A DNA stretch of 39,762 nucleotides, from positions 1 through 39,762 of the forward strand of contig NZ_JADGRI010000006.1 in the NCBI RefSeq assembly GCF_017881085.1, in the 5' to 3' direction. The stretch comes from Bradyrhizobium sp. Its GTDB lineage: Bacteria; Pseudomonadota; Alphaproteobacteria; Rhizobiales; Xanthobacteraceae. The position numbers and the translations under genes are program-made. Below, piece by piece: positions 19,273 through 26,681 of the stretch. The stretch's first letter is position 1; each line of letters starts with the position of its first letter. The notes beneath the pieces were generated by a model that saw only the letters and a program-made list of their open reading frames with translations, did not search any database and was not told the DNA's origin.

Positions 19273-20820
19273 TCAATTCATGCCGCAGGCGCGCGCCAAT
19301 GCGGCGTCAAGCGCAGATCGGGTCGGGTGCCGGAAACGCGCGGCGACATAGCCGTCGGGCCGCAACAGATAGGCCGTGCCGGGCTCGGCATCGTAGCGCG
19401 CGCCGGCCAGGCCCGCGGAATCGGACAAACCATCATCGCCGCCGATCCGGATCACACCGACCCCATCGGGCGGATCGATGGTGGCGCCATTGCCGAACTC
19501 GAGCAAGGTGAACCGCGTTCCCGCCTTTACGAAGGCATCCGTCAGGAACATGGAATCGCCGGCGCGCCCGGTAATCGGCGCGTCGGGGATCGAGGTTCCC
19601 GGCCGCGGGCCGCCGCGCCACGCCTCATTGTCGGCGGTCGAAAGCGGAGATTCGTAGATCGAGGGCACCGAGAGCCGCCCACCATTGATCATCCGCTTGC
19701 CGAATTCGGTTTCCTTCGCGAGCGACAGCACCGCCTTGCGCAGCCGCGCTTCCTGGCGCGACACCGGCGCCATGAAGTCGGTCGAGCGGGTCGATTCGCG
19801 GATGTTTTCGTCCGCCGCGGCACTGCGCTCGGCGTGGTAGCTCTCGAGCAACGCCTCCGGCGACAGGTTTCGCAACACCCGGTCGAGTTTCCACGCCAGG
19901 TTCTCGGCGTCCTCGAGACCGGAATTGGCGCCACGGGCGCCGAACGGCGAGACCTGGTGAGCGGCGTCGCCGGCGAAGATTACGCGGCCGTGGATGAATT
20001 TATCCATCCGGCGGCACTGGAATTTATAGAGCGATATCCACTCGAAATCGAAGTTTTCGTGCCCGAGCATGCGCGCGATCCGCGGCCGCACGTTTTCCGG
20101 CCGCTTCTCGACCGCGGGATCCGCATCCGGATGAAGCTGCAGATCGATCCGCCAGATGTCGTCCGGCTGCCGGTGCAGCAGCGCGGAGCGGCCGGCATGG
20201 AACGGCGGATCGAACCAGAACCAGCGCTCGGTCGGAAATTCCGCCGTCATCTTGACGTCGGCGATCAGGAACTGGTCCTCGAATACCTTGCCCGAAAACT
20301 CCGCACCCACCATCTGCCGAAGCGACGACCGCGCCCCGTCGCAGGCGACGACATAGTTGGCGCGCATCCGATAGGGACCGTCCGGGGTGTCGATAGTAAG
20401 CACGACAATATCGTTACGCCGCTCCAGGCCTGTCACCTTGTTGCACCAGCGCAGATCGATCGCGGGAAGCTCCCGCACCCGATCGACCAGATAGGCTTCG
20501 GCATAGAATTGCTGCAGGTTGATGAAGGCGGGCATTTTGTGCCCCTGCTCCGGCAACAGGTTGAACTGATAAAGCTGCGAGGCGCCGTGAAAAATCCTGC
20601 CGACGCTCCACACCACGCCCTTGTCGACCATGCGCTGGCCGATGCCGAGCCGGTCCCAATATTCCAGCGAGCGCTTGGAAAAACAGATCGCGCGCGAGCC
20701 CTCACCGATTCGGTCGGCGTCGTCGAGCAGCACCACGGGCTGGCCGCGTTGCGCCAGGTCGATCGCGAACGACAGCCCGACCGGTCCGGCGCCGACCACC
20801 ACGACTGGATGTTCAGCCAT
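19273..20820 (-). CDS. FAD-dependent aromatic hydroxylase, probable 3-hydroxyphenylacetate 6-hydroxylase (MhaA-like)
   Basis: 515 residues, class A flavoprotein monooxygenase of the MhpA/PheA type. GAGPVG at residues 10-15 binds the ADP part of FAD, ACDGARSSLR is the DG motif, and IFAGDAAHQVSPFGARGANSGLEDAENLAWKL is the GD motif; the C-terminal thioredoxin-like domain is present. It would hydroxylate a phenolic acid using NAD(P)H and oxygen. As first gene of an operon ending in hmgA and fahA, the logical product is homogentisate, so 3-hydroxyphenylacetate is the likely substrate; this is inference from context. I start at ATG 20820 (MAEHPVVVVG). The frame is open to 20943, but that would run through the operator and promoter. 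Confidence 0.86.
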   Translation of the reverse strand: MAEHPVVVVGAGPVGLSFAIDLAQRGQPVVLLDDADRIGEGSRAICFSKRSLEYWDRLGIGQRMVDKGVVWSVGRIFHGASQLYQFNLLPEQGHKMPAFINLQQFYAEAYLVDRVRELPAIDLRWCNKVTGLERRNDIVVLTIDTPDGPYRMRANYVVACDGARSSLRQMVGAEFSGKVFEDQFLIADVKMTAEFPTERWFWFDPPFHAGRSALLHRQPDDIWRIDLQLHPDADPAVEKRPENVRPRIARMLGHENFDFEWISLYKFQCRRMDKFIHGRVIFAGDAAHQVSPFGARGANSGLEDAENLAWKLDRVLRNLSPEALLESYHAERSAAADENIRESTRSTDFMAPVSRQEARLRKAVLSLAKETEFGKRMINGGRLSVPSIYESPLSTADNEAWRGGPRPGTSIPDAPITGRAGDSMFLTDAFVKAGTRFTLLEFGNGATIDPPDGVGVIRIGGDDGLSDSAGLAGARYDAEPGTAYLLRPDGYVAARFRHPTRSALDAALARACGMN

Positions 20821-20927
20821 GTCGGCGCCGTTCCGGTCCTGATCGGCGTGGCGGCGATAGCCGAACCGGATTTGGGATTGCGCGATGCGCTCGGTCTGCT
20901 CTGGCAAAGCGGCTCCGTTCCCGCTAA

Positions 20928-20947
20928 ATAGTCGCAACTGCAACTAT
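20928..20947. promoter_or_regulatory. MarR-type operator palindrome
   Basis: ATAGT-N-GCA-NN-TGC-N-ACTAT, a 20-bp inverted repeat between the divergent hydroxylase operon and marR genes. Size and half-site character fit a MarR dimer. It overlaps the -10 element of the leftward promoter (20945-20972), as expected for a repressor released by an aromatic ligand. Confidence 0.65.
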
Positions 20948-20972
20948 CTAGCCTACCGGAGCCCGCCGTCAA
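20945..20972 (-). promoter_or_regulatory. Promoter of the hydroxyphenylacetate/homogentisate operon
   Basis: Minus strand TTGACG (20972-20967), 16-bp spacer, TAGATA (20950-20945). The -35 matches five of six consensus bases. Its -10 shares three bases with the palindromic operator. The leader to ATG 20820 would be roughly 115-120 nt. Confidence 0.5.
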
Positions 20973-20990
20973 CTCAAATTGGAGCGATTT

Positions 20991-21578
20991 TTGCCAAAGG
21001 CGTTTTCAGGCGAGAGCAGGCCCAAGGGACGATTCAAGGGACGATCCCAGGCGCGACCCGGGCCGGGCGCCGTTTCGCGCGAGAAAAGCGCGGCCGGCAA
21101 GGATGCCACGCTCGATCTCTTCAAATTTGTCCCGTTCCGGCTGAACCGGCTCGCCGCCGAGGTCTCCGCCGCGCTGGCCAGCGAATACCGGGAGCGCTAT
21201 GGGCTGGATATTCCGGAATGGCGCGTGCTGGCGACGCTCGGCTTCCGCAACCAGGCGTGCAGCGCGCAATACATTTCGCATTGCACCCGGACCCATAAAT
21301 CCACCATCAGCCGCGCCGTCACCGCGCTGATGAAGCGCCGGCTGGTGGAGCGGGTCGAGAACGAAGACGACCGCCGTGAATTTGCGCTGCGCATGACGCC
21401 GAAGGGCAAGGCGCTTTACCAGGAATTGATTCCGCAGCTCAAGCGCCGGGAGCAGGAGATCCTGGCCTGCCTCTCCGCGCAGGAGCGCAGGGAATTTGCA
21501 GATTTGCTCGGCAAGATCGAGCGAAGCCTCGATCTCGTGCAGACGGCTCAGGAAGCGGACGCCAAGGACGCGTATTAA
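20991..21578 (+). CDS. MarR-family transcriptional regulator
   Basis: 195 residues. A basic, Gly/Arg/Lys-rich tail of about 35 residues precedes the MarR winged-helix domain: LDLFKFVPFRLNRLAAEVS (dimer helix), the recognition helix in THKSTISRAVTALMKRRLVER, and the wing EDDRREFALRMTPKGKALY with the D-R/L-T-G signature. Start is probably TTG 20991 with TTGGAG six bases before it; the TTG of 20979 is a second option. It is divergent from the hydroxylase operon with a palindrome between, so it most likely represses that operon and itself until an aromatic acid or its metabolite binds. MarR repressors of this kind are common next to aromatic catabolism genes. Confidence 0.92.
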   Translation: MPKAFSGESRPKGRFKGRSQARPGPGAVSREKSAAGKDATLDLFKFVPFRLNRLAAEVSAALASEYRERYGLDIPEWRVLATLGFRNQACSAQYISHCTRTHKSTISRAVTALMKRRLVERVENEDDRREFALRMTPKGKALYQELIPQLKRREQEILACLSAQERREFADLLGKIERSLDLVQTAQEADAKDAY

Positions 21579-21654
21579 GGGCCGACCCTATTCGCGCAAC
21601 CCGTTGGCTCACAATGACGAATGAGGCAATTGCGCTTCTCCGTCATCCTGGCCC

Positions 21655-21912
21655 CTACTTCGCCGCCGTCACGACGATCTCCACAATATGCGGCGGTTCG
21701 AGATCGACGCCGATGCAGGCGCGCATCGGCGGATTTTTTCTGTCGACCCAGTCGTCCCAGGCGCGGTTCATCTCGTCCTTGCGCGTGATGTCGGTGATGT
21801 AGACGATGGCCGAAAGAATTTTGCTCTTGTCCGATCCGCACTGCGCGAGGGTTTCGTCGTGAACGGCGGCGCGGCTGCGGGTTGGCGTGTAGCCAGGAAG
21901 GCGGCTGATCAT
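21655..21912 (-). CDS. RidA/YjgF-family protein with internal deletion, possibly non-functional
   Basis: 85 residues. Family members of this YjgH-like group are about 115-130. Here the N-terminal MISRLPGYTPTRSRAAVHD runs straight into ETLAQCGSDKSKILSAIVYITDI, while homologues have about 35-40 more residues between (the VYLAGQVA strand and the first part of the long helix). The reading frame is kept. The active-site Arg (R64, MRACIGV) and Glu (E78, VEIVVTA) remain. RidA enzymes hydrolyse reactive enamines/imines, acting as trimers; losing central strands should break the fold. ATG 21912 has GGAG five to eight bases upstream. It is downstream of the reductase gene with a palindromic repeat between, and convergent with marR. 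Likely an in-frame-deleted remnant. Confidence 0.7.
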   Translation of the reverse strand: MISRLPGYTPTRSRAAVHDETLAQCGSDKSKILSAIVYITDITRKDEMNRAWDDWVDRKNPPMRACIGVDLEPPHIVEIVVTAAK

Positions 21913-21943
21913 GGTTGGCTCCGTTTTCGATCCATTCAAAACT

Positions 21944-22028
21944 TGTCATTCCGGGATGATCCAAAGGACCAGACCCAGATGCGCAATTGCGCATCGGAGT
22001 TCGATGCTTCGCTCCGCCTCGGTGACGA
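21944..22028. repeat. Palindromic interspersed repeat (CCGGAATGAC family)
   Basis: GTCATTCCGGGATGATCC, the inner palindrome GATGCGCAATTGCGCATC as in the 16.6 kb copy, then GATGCTTCGC and a worn right end (CTCGGTGACGA). Lies between the reductase and ridA-like genes. Confidence 0.65.
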
Positions 22029-22031
22029 AAT

Positions 22032-22913
22032 CTAACTGCGATCCAGATGCTTCGCGATGACAGGAAAATACGCCCCGCCCGAACCGGCGTCGATCGCTTC
22101 CTGCAACACCGTGCCGACCAGTTCGGCGCCGCGGATTTTCAGCCCCGCGTCATCAGCCAGTTCCAGCGCGTAGGTGAGATCCTTCAGCGCATATTCGGTC
22201 GAGAACGCGCGCTCGGGAAAATTGTCCGGCACGATCGCCTTCATGCCGTGGTTGCGTAACGCAAAGCTGTCGGCCGAGCCCTTCGACAGGGTATCGAGCA
22301 GCAGCGCCGGATCGACGCCGCTGTGCTTGGCTACATTGACCGCCTCGGCCAGCGCGTTGACGGTCTCGAACAGCACCATGTTGTTGAGGATTTTTGTCAC
22401 CTGTCCGGCGCCGACGTCGCCGCATCTTGTCACGTCGGTGGCGAAGCAGCGGATCAAAGTCTCGATCGCGTCAAACAGCTCGGCCGTCGCGCCGACCATG
22501 ACGCTCAGCGTGCCGTCCTGCGCCGCCTGGCGCGTACGCGCGATCGGCGCATCCGCCCATACCGCGCCTTTAGCCTGCAACTGCCCGGCGAAATCGCGGG
22601 TCTGGTTGACCGACGAGGTCCCAAGATCGACGACGACCTGACCTTTGCGGATATTTTTCAGGATACCATCGCCTTCGAACACGGCGCGGACATGGTTGGC
22701 GCTGGGAAGACAGAGGAAAACGATATCGCATTTGCCGACGATCTCAGCGACCGAATGCGCCACGGTCGCGCCTTCGTCGCGCAGCCGCTTGAGCGGCTCC
22801 GGCGAAAGGTCGAACGCGATCACGGGCGCGCCACTCTTCTTCACGAGGTTGCGGCAAATCGGCTCGCCCATCACCCCGAGGCCGATGAAACCGACGGTCT
22901 TGTACTGTGCCAT
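22032..22913 (-). CDS. NAD(P)-dependent oxidoreductase, 3-hydroxyisobutyrate dehydrogenase family
   Basis: 293 residues, beta-hydroxyacid dehydrogenase family. The Rossmann motif GFIGLGVMGEPICRNL is at residues 8-23; the substrate region DAPIARTRQAAQDGTLSVMVG replaces the usual DAPVSGG; the catalytic lysine is K174 in GAGQVTKILNNM. It oxidises or reduces a 3-hydroxyacid or a succinic-semialdehyde-like compound; the substrate is not defined. I start at ATG 22913; a GTG at 22943 lies inside a repeat element and is unlikely. The MBL hydrolase gene is upstream on the same strand, about 80 bp away with the repeat between. Confidence 0.88.
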   Translation of the reverse strand: MAQYKTVGFIGLGVMGEPICRNLVKKSGAPVIAFDLSPEPLKRLRDEGATVAHSVAEIVGKCDIVFLCLPSANHVRAVFEGDGILKNIRKGQVVVDLGTSSVNQTRDFAGQLQAKGAVWADAPIARTRQAAQDGTLSVMVGATAELFDAIETLIRCFATDVTRCGDVGAGQVTKILNNMVLFETVNALAEAVNVAKHSGVDPALLLDTLSKGSADSFALRNHGMKAIVPDNFPERAFSTEYALKDLTYALELADDAGLKIRGAELVGTVLQEAIDAGSGGAYFPVIAKHLDRS

Positions 22914-22940
22914 TTCCTGCGTCACCCGCTGTTTGGTTTT

Positions 22941-22990
22941 CACGCGTTTTCTTGAGGCGGACCGGTACCCACTTCGCTTGAAAACGCTTT
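22941..22990. repeat. Short palindromic interspersed element with perfect 8-bp ends
   Basis: GCGTTTTC at the left and GAAAACGC at the right bound about 33 bp containing CCGGTACCCACTTCGC. I recognise the unit as recurring in Bradyrhizobium. It is followed by a run of T on the plus strand, but the neighbouring genes are on the minus strand, so it is not an ordinary terminator for them. Confidence 0.55.
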
Positions 22991-22991
22991 T

Positions 22992-23798
22992 TTACTTCAC
23001 GAACGAGCGCGACGGCGGCAGATGCAGGGCGAATGCGTCGACCTTGTCGCTGGCGCGCGGATAGATTTCGCTCACGATCGGATCGTGGCCGGGGATGATG
23101 CGGTCGGGATGGCCGGCCAGCCGCTCGACGGTCTCCCAGCCCACGCACATGTCGCCGATGTTGTAGACGATCGGAAACGGACTGCGGCGATGCAGATTGC
23201 CAAAATAATGCGCCGCGTCCGACGCCAGCACCACCGGCCCGCGCGCGGTCTCGACCCGCACCACCTGCAGGCCGTCGGAATGACCGCCGACCCGGTGCAG
23301 CGTCACGCCAGGCGCGACTTCGCCCTCGCCGGAATGAAAGATGACGCGCTCGCTGAAGACGTGGCGGACCATCAGCGTCACATGCTCCACGGAAAACGGA
23401 TGCCGCAGCGCCCCAAAGCACATGCAGCGCCCCGTGGCATAGCTCATCTCGCGCTCCTGCAGATGAAACCGCGCGTTCGGAAACAAATCGAGATTGCCGG
23501 CGTGGTCGTAATGCAGATGGGTGACGACGACGTCCTTGATCGTCTCGGCCGCAACGCCGAAGCGCGCCAGCGCATCGACCGGGTTGAGCGTCAGCTTGCG
23601 GTTGCGCAATTGCGCCTCGGCCGCGTTGAAGCCGGTATCGACCAGGATATCGCGGCCGTGCCCCCGGATCAGCCAGACGAAATAATCGAGGTCCTGCGCG
23701 CTGGTCTCGTGCGGATCCGGCACGAGGTAATTGAGATGGGGCGTGCGCGGCGACATCGTTGCATAACGCAGGGCGTAGATTTCGTAGGCGTTTCCCAT
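22992..23798 (-). CDS. MBL-fold hydrolase, N-acyl-homoserine-lactonase-like
   Basis: 268 residues with a complete two-metal site: HLHYDH (94-99), GGHSDG, the bridging Asp in LASDAAHYF, and the last His in IIPGHDP. The layout, with DILVDTGFN and the THLHYDHAGN-DLFPNA block, is that of the AttM/AiiA quorum-quenching lactonases, and a lactone or ester substrate is likely; specificity for acyl-homoserine lactones cannot be read from sequence. ATG 23798 has AGTGGA upstream; the frame is open for 15 more codons without a better start. It is the first gene of a leftward set with the reductase. Confidence 0.88.
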   Translation of the reverse strand: MGNAYEIYALRYATMSPRTPHLNYLVPDPHETSAQDLDYFVWLIRGHGRDILVDTGFNAAEAQLRNRKLTLNPVDALARFGVAAETIKDVVVTHLHYDHAGNLDLFPNARFHLQEREMSYATGRCMCFGALRHPFSVEHVTLMVRHVFSERVIFHSGEGEVAPGVTLHRVGGHSDGLQVVRVETARGPVVLASDAAHYFGNLHRRSPFPIVYNIGDMCVGWETVERLAGHPDRIIPGHDPIVSEIYPRASDKVDAFALHLPPSRSFVK

Positions 23799-24148
23799 CG
23801 GTCCACTTCTTGCTGGTCGGGTTCTTGGTTGGGCGGGTGGCATGGCCGCAGCAAGCCATCACTGCCGCAAAAGGTCAAACTGCACTAGACCGTGGCGCAA
23901 CGTGAGAGGCGTCCCTCTAACCCGACGCCACCATCCGAAAGGGAACCTCCGTCTCGGCCCGATCACACCGTCGGTAGCGGATGGGGCCCCAGCGGCGCCC
24001 GGATTGATGTCTTGTTGCGGCTAATTGACAGAACCCTTTTGGACAGTTGACAGAGCTTGCGGGCCCGGTTTGATAATGCGGATTGCGTAGAGTAAGGTCG
24101 CCGCGGCGCGAGCTGGGATCGGCGCCTTATTTGCTGGACCGGCGTTGC
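23799..24148. other. Divergent spacer between the lactonase-like and caspase-like genes
   Basis: No gene seen. It holds two direct TTGACAGA copies (24025-24032 and 24047-24054) 22 bp apart. The second, with GATAAT at 24072-24077 (19-bp spacer), is a weak promoter candidate for the caspase-like gene. Confidence 0.35.
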
Positions 24149-25585
24149 ATGAGATTTTTTTTCGCATTGCTTGTGACTTTGATTGTTTCGGTCGCGCCGA
24201 TCGTGCCGTCGGGTGCTGCGGATCGCGGCGACCGGATTGCGCTCGTGATCGGCAACTCGAAATATCCCGACGCCGACGCGCCGCTGAAGGAGCCGATCAA
24301 CGACGCCCGCGACGTCGCCGACGAACTCAAGCGCGACGGCTTCAATGTCGAGGTCGGCGAGAATCTGACCGGCGACGCGATGCGTCGCGCCTTCGATCGC
24401 CTTTACGGCCGCATCAAGCCCGGCTCGGTGGCGCTGATCTTCTTCTCGGGGTTCGGCGTCCAGTCCAACCGCCAGAGTTTCATGATCCCGGTCGACGCCC
24501 AGATCTGGACCGAAGCCGATGTCCGGCGCGATGGCTTCAGCCTCGAGGCGGTGCTGGGCGAAATCAACAGCCGCGGCGCCGGCGTCAAGATCGCCCTGAT
24601 CGACGCTTCCAGGCGCAACCCGTTCGAGCGCCGCTTCCGCAGCTTTTCGGCGGGGCTGGCGCCGGTGATCGCGCCGAACGGCACGCTGGTGATGTATTCG
24701 GCGGCGCTCTCCTCGGTGATCTCGGACAATGGCAACGACCACAGCCTGTTCGTGCAGGAATTGCTCAAGGAAATTCGCGTTCCCGATTTGATGGCGGAAG
24801 AGACGCTCAACCGCACCCGCGTCGGCGTCACCCGCGCCTCACGCCAGGAGCAGGTGCCGTGGATTTCCTCCTCGCTGGCCGAGGACTTCTCGTTCATCCC
24901 GGGCACCGGCGCGCGTCCGTCGACTAGTCCGGCGATCGCGGCGCTGCCACAGCCGGCAGTTCCCGACGCTTCACCGCCGCCGTTGCCGCGCCAGGACCCG
25001 GTACCCGCGCCGCTGCCGAAGGTCGAGATTCCGCCTCCCGCCGACCAGCCGGTGCAGAAGAAAGAAAGTTCGCCGGCCGTCGCGCTGGGCGATGACCCGA
25101 CCATCAAGAGCCTGACCGAAAAGCTCCAGGCCAATCCCGACGATCAGAACGCGCTGTACCGGCGCGGGCAGGTCTATGCCAGCAAGGGGGCCTACGACCT
25201 CGCCATCAAGGATTTCGACGGCTCGATCCGGCTCAATCCCAAGGACGTCGAGGCCCTCAACAACCGCTGCTGGGCGCGCACCGTGATCGGCGACCTGCAG
25301 GCGGCGCTGAGAGATTGCAACGAGGCGCTTCGGCTGCGCCCGAACTTCGTCGACGCGCTGGACAGCCGCGGCCTGGTCAACCTGAAGAGCGGACTGATCA
25401 AGAACGCCATTATCGACTTCGACGCCGCCCTGAAGATCAATCCGCGACTGACCTCGTCGCTATACGGGCGCGGCCTCGCCAAGAAGCGCAATGGCGCCGG
25501 TGCCGAGGGGGACCTGGATATCGCCAATGCCAAGGCGATGGATCCCAATATTGCCAAGGAATACGCGGATTACGGGGTAAATTGA
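24149..25585 (+). CDS. Secreted caspase-fold (peptidase C14) protein with TPRs, catalytic residues replaced
   Basis: 478 residues. Signal peptide 1-23. Residues 27-250 match the caspase p20 fold: RIALVIGNSKYP, LKEPINDARDVADELKRDGF, then ALIFFSGFGVQ where active members have YYAGHGxQ (catalytic His is F102), and LIDASRRNPF where active members have DACRNNPF (catalytic Cys is S154). Both members of the dyad are lost, while the fold and surrounding residues stay intact, so this is a pseudo-protease rather than a decayed gene. A proline-rich linker (about 262-310) leads to three TPRs (about 333-440), ending near 478. Location is periplasmic. A binding or scaffold role is likely. The next gene, 150 bp downstream, is a periplasmic OmpA-domain protein. 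I start at ATG 24149, right before the hydrophobic segment. Confidence 0.9.
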   Translation: MRFFFALLVTLIVSVAPIVPSGAADRGDRIALVIGNSKYPDADAPLKEPINDARDVADELKRDGFNVEVGENLTGDAMRRAFDRLYGRIKPGSVALIFFSGFGVQSNRQSFMIPVDAQIWTEADVRRDGFSLEAVLGEINSRGAGVKIALIDASRRNPFERRFRSFSAGLAPVIAPNGTLVMYSAALSSVISDNGNDHSLFVQELLKEIRVPDLMAEETLNRTRVGVTRASRQEQVPWISSSLAEDFSFIPGTGARPSTSPAIAALPQPAVPDASPPPLPRQDPVPAPLPKVEIPPPADQPVQKKESSPAVALGDDPTIKSLTEKLQANPDDQNALYRRGQVYASKGAYDLAIKDFDGSIRLNPKDVEALNNRCWARTVIGDLQAALRDCNEALRLRPNFVDALDSRGLVNLKSGLIKNAIIDFDAALKINPRLTSSLYGRGLAKKRNGAGAEGDLDIANAKAMDPNIAKEYADYGVN

Positions 25586-25646
25586 CCGTAAATGAGGGAA
25601 AAGACCGTCGCCCGCTCGAACCCATCGCGGGCGCCGGAGACCAATA

Positions 25647-25686
25647 GAAAGGCGCCGCGAGCGATTGGGTGCTTGGGGCCTTTTTG
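25647..25686 (+). terminator. Possible intrinsic terminator after the caspase-like gene
   Basis: AAAGGC-GCC on the left and GGGGCCTTTTT on the right form an imperfect stem with a long loop ending in five T. Weak; it might instead be chance. Confidence 0.3.
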
Positions 25687-25732
25687 GAAGATTTGATTGG
25701 AACCGCGCGGGCTAGCGCAGGAGGGACTGGCA

Positions 25733-26437
25733 ATGTCGACATTTTCTGGAAGGAGGACTCTTTTTGGAAGGAAAACCCTTCTTGAAAGGAAAACCCTTGC
25801 CGCCATCGTTTCGTTTCTGACGATTGGCGCCGCACTCTCCTTCGGCGCGGCGACGGCGGTCGCCGGAGACGACAACGTCACCGAGGATCAGATCGTCCGG
25901 GCGCTGGCCCCCGCCAAGAAGCCGCTGACCCGAGGCCTGTCGGTGGGTCCGCAGACCCAGACCGATCCGGCGGCGGCCGCCGCGGAGGGACGGTTGCTGC
26001 AGAGCGTCCGTGGCCGGACCACCCGCTCGCTCTCGGTCAGCGAGCGCGAAGAGATCGCCACCATCGCCAAGGACAAACCGAATATCGATCTGGAAATCAC
26101 CTTCGACTACAACTCGGCCGATATCAGCTCAAAATCGCTACCCTCGGTTCAGGCGCTCGGCAAGGCGCTGACCAATCCCGACCTGAAGGGCTCGACCTTC
26201 GTCGTCGCGGGCCATACCGACGCCGCCGGCGGCGAGTCCTACAATCAGGACCTGTCCGAGCGCCGCGCCGACTCGATCAAGCGCTATCTGGTCGACAAAT
26301 ACGGCATCGCCGGCTCCGACCTCGTGACTGTCGGATACGGCAAGAGCAAGCTCAAGGATCCCGCCAATCCGATGGCCGAGGTCAACCGCCGCGTGCAGGT
26401 CGTGAACATGGCCAACAAGACCACCGCGTCCAAGTGA
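25733..26437 (+). CDS. OmpA-family peptidoglycan-binding protein
   Basis: 234 residues. An unusually basic N-terminal region made of three repeats of R-K-T-L type precedes the hydrophobic signal segment (about 23-44, cleavage after AVA). A linker with PLTRGLSVGPQ and TTRSLSV follows, then the OmpA C-terminal domain from about 118: EITFDYNSADISSKSLP, VVAGHTDAAGGESYNQDLSERRADSIKRYL and EVNRRVQVVN, with the Asp and Arg that bind diaminopimelate. It anchors to peptidoglycan in the periplasm; no lipobox Cys is seen, so it is soluble or helix-anchored. ATG 25733 with AGGAGGGA upstream; a longer in-frame start is worse. Confidence 0.92.
   Translation: MSTFSGRRTLFGRKTLLERKTLAAIVSFLTIGAALSFGAATAVAGDDNVTEDQIVRALAPAKKPLTRGLSVGPQTQTDPAAAAAEGRLLQSVRGRTTRSLSVSEREEIATIAKDKPNIDLEITFDYNSADISSKSLPSVQALGKALTNPDLKGSTFVVAGHTDAAGGESYNQDLSERRADSIKRYLVDKYGIAGSDLVTVGYGKSKLKDPANPMAEVNRRVQVVNMANKTTASK
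25748..25801 (+). repeat. Three tandem 18-bp units in the signal-peptide coding region
   Basis: Units at 25748-25765, 25766-25783 and 25784-25801, each close to GGAAGGAAAACCCTTCTT and encoding (G/E)R(R/K)TL. The first copy is the most divergent. The duplication lengthens the positively charged N region. Confidence 0.7.
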
Positions 26438-26487
26438 GCCGGCAAGCGAACCGGTCGTGGCGCTGCGCGAGGTTTTGCGGCTAATAT

Positions 26488-26511
26488 GCGTCCCGCACCC
26501 CTGCGGGACGC
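26488..26511 (+). terminator. Terminator-like hairpin after the OmpA gene
   Basis: GCGTCCCGC-ACCCCT-GCGGGACGC, a perfect 9-bp GC-rich stem 50 bp after the stop, followed by the T/C-rich CTCTTCTCGTTAT. Probable end of the transcript. Confidence 0.55.
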
Positions 26512-26557
26512 TCTTCTCGTTATCGCGAGGCGCAAGGCGAGGCAGCAATCTGGACTT

Positions 26558-26643
26558 CCGTCATTCCGGGATGATGCGTTAGCACCAGACCCGGAATCTC
26601 GAGATTCCGGGTTCGATGCTTCGCATCGCCCCGGAATGACGGC
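26558..26643. repeat. Palindromic interspersed repeat (CCGGAATGAC family)
   Basis: GTCATTCCGGGATGATGCG at the left, a perfect inner palindrome CCGGAATCTCGAGATTCCGG at 26591-26610, then GATGCTTCGCATCGCC and CCGGAATGACGG. The best preserved copy in the window, lying upstream of the RND adaptor gene. Confidence 0.7.
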
Positions 26644-26681
26644 TAAACTTCTCTCGACTTTAGGTCTGGATTGATCCGGCG

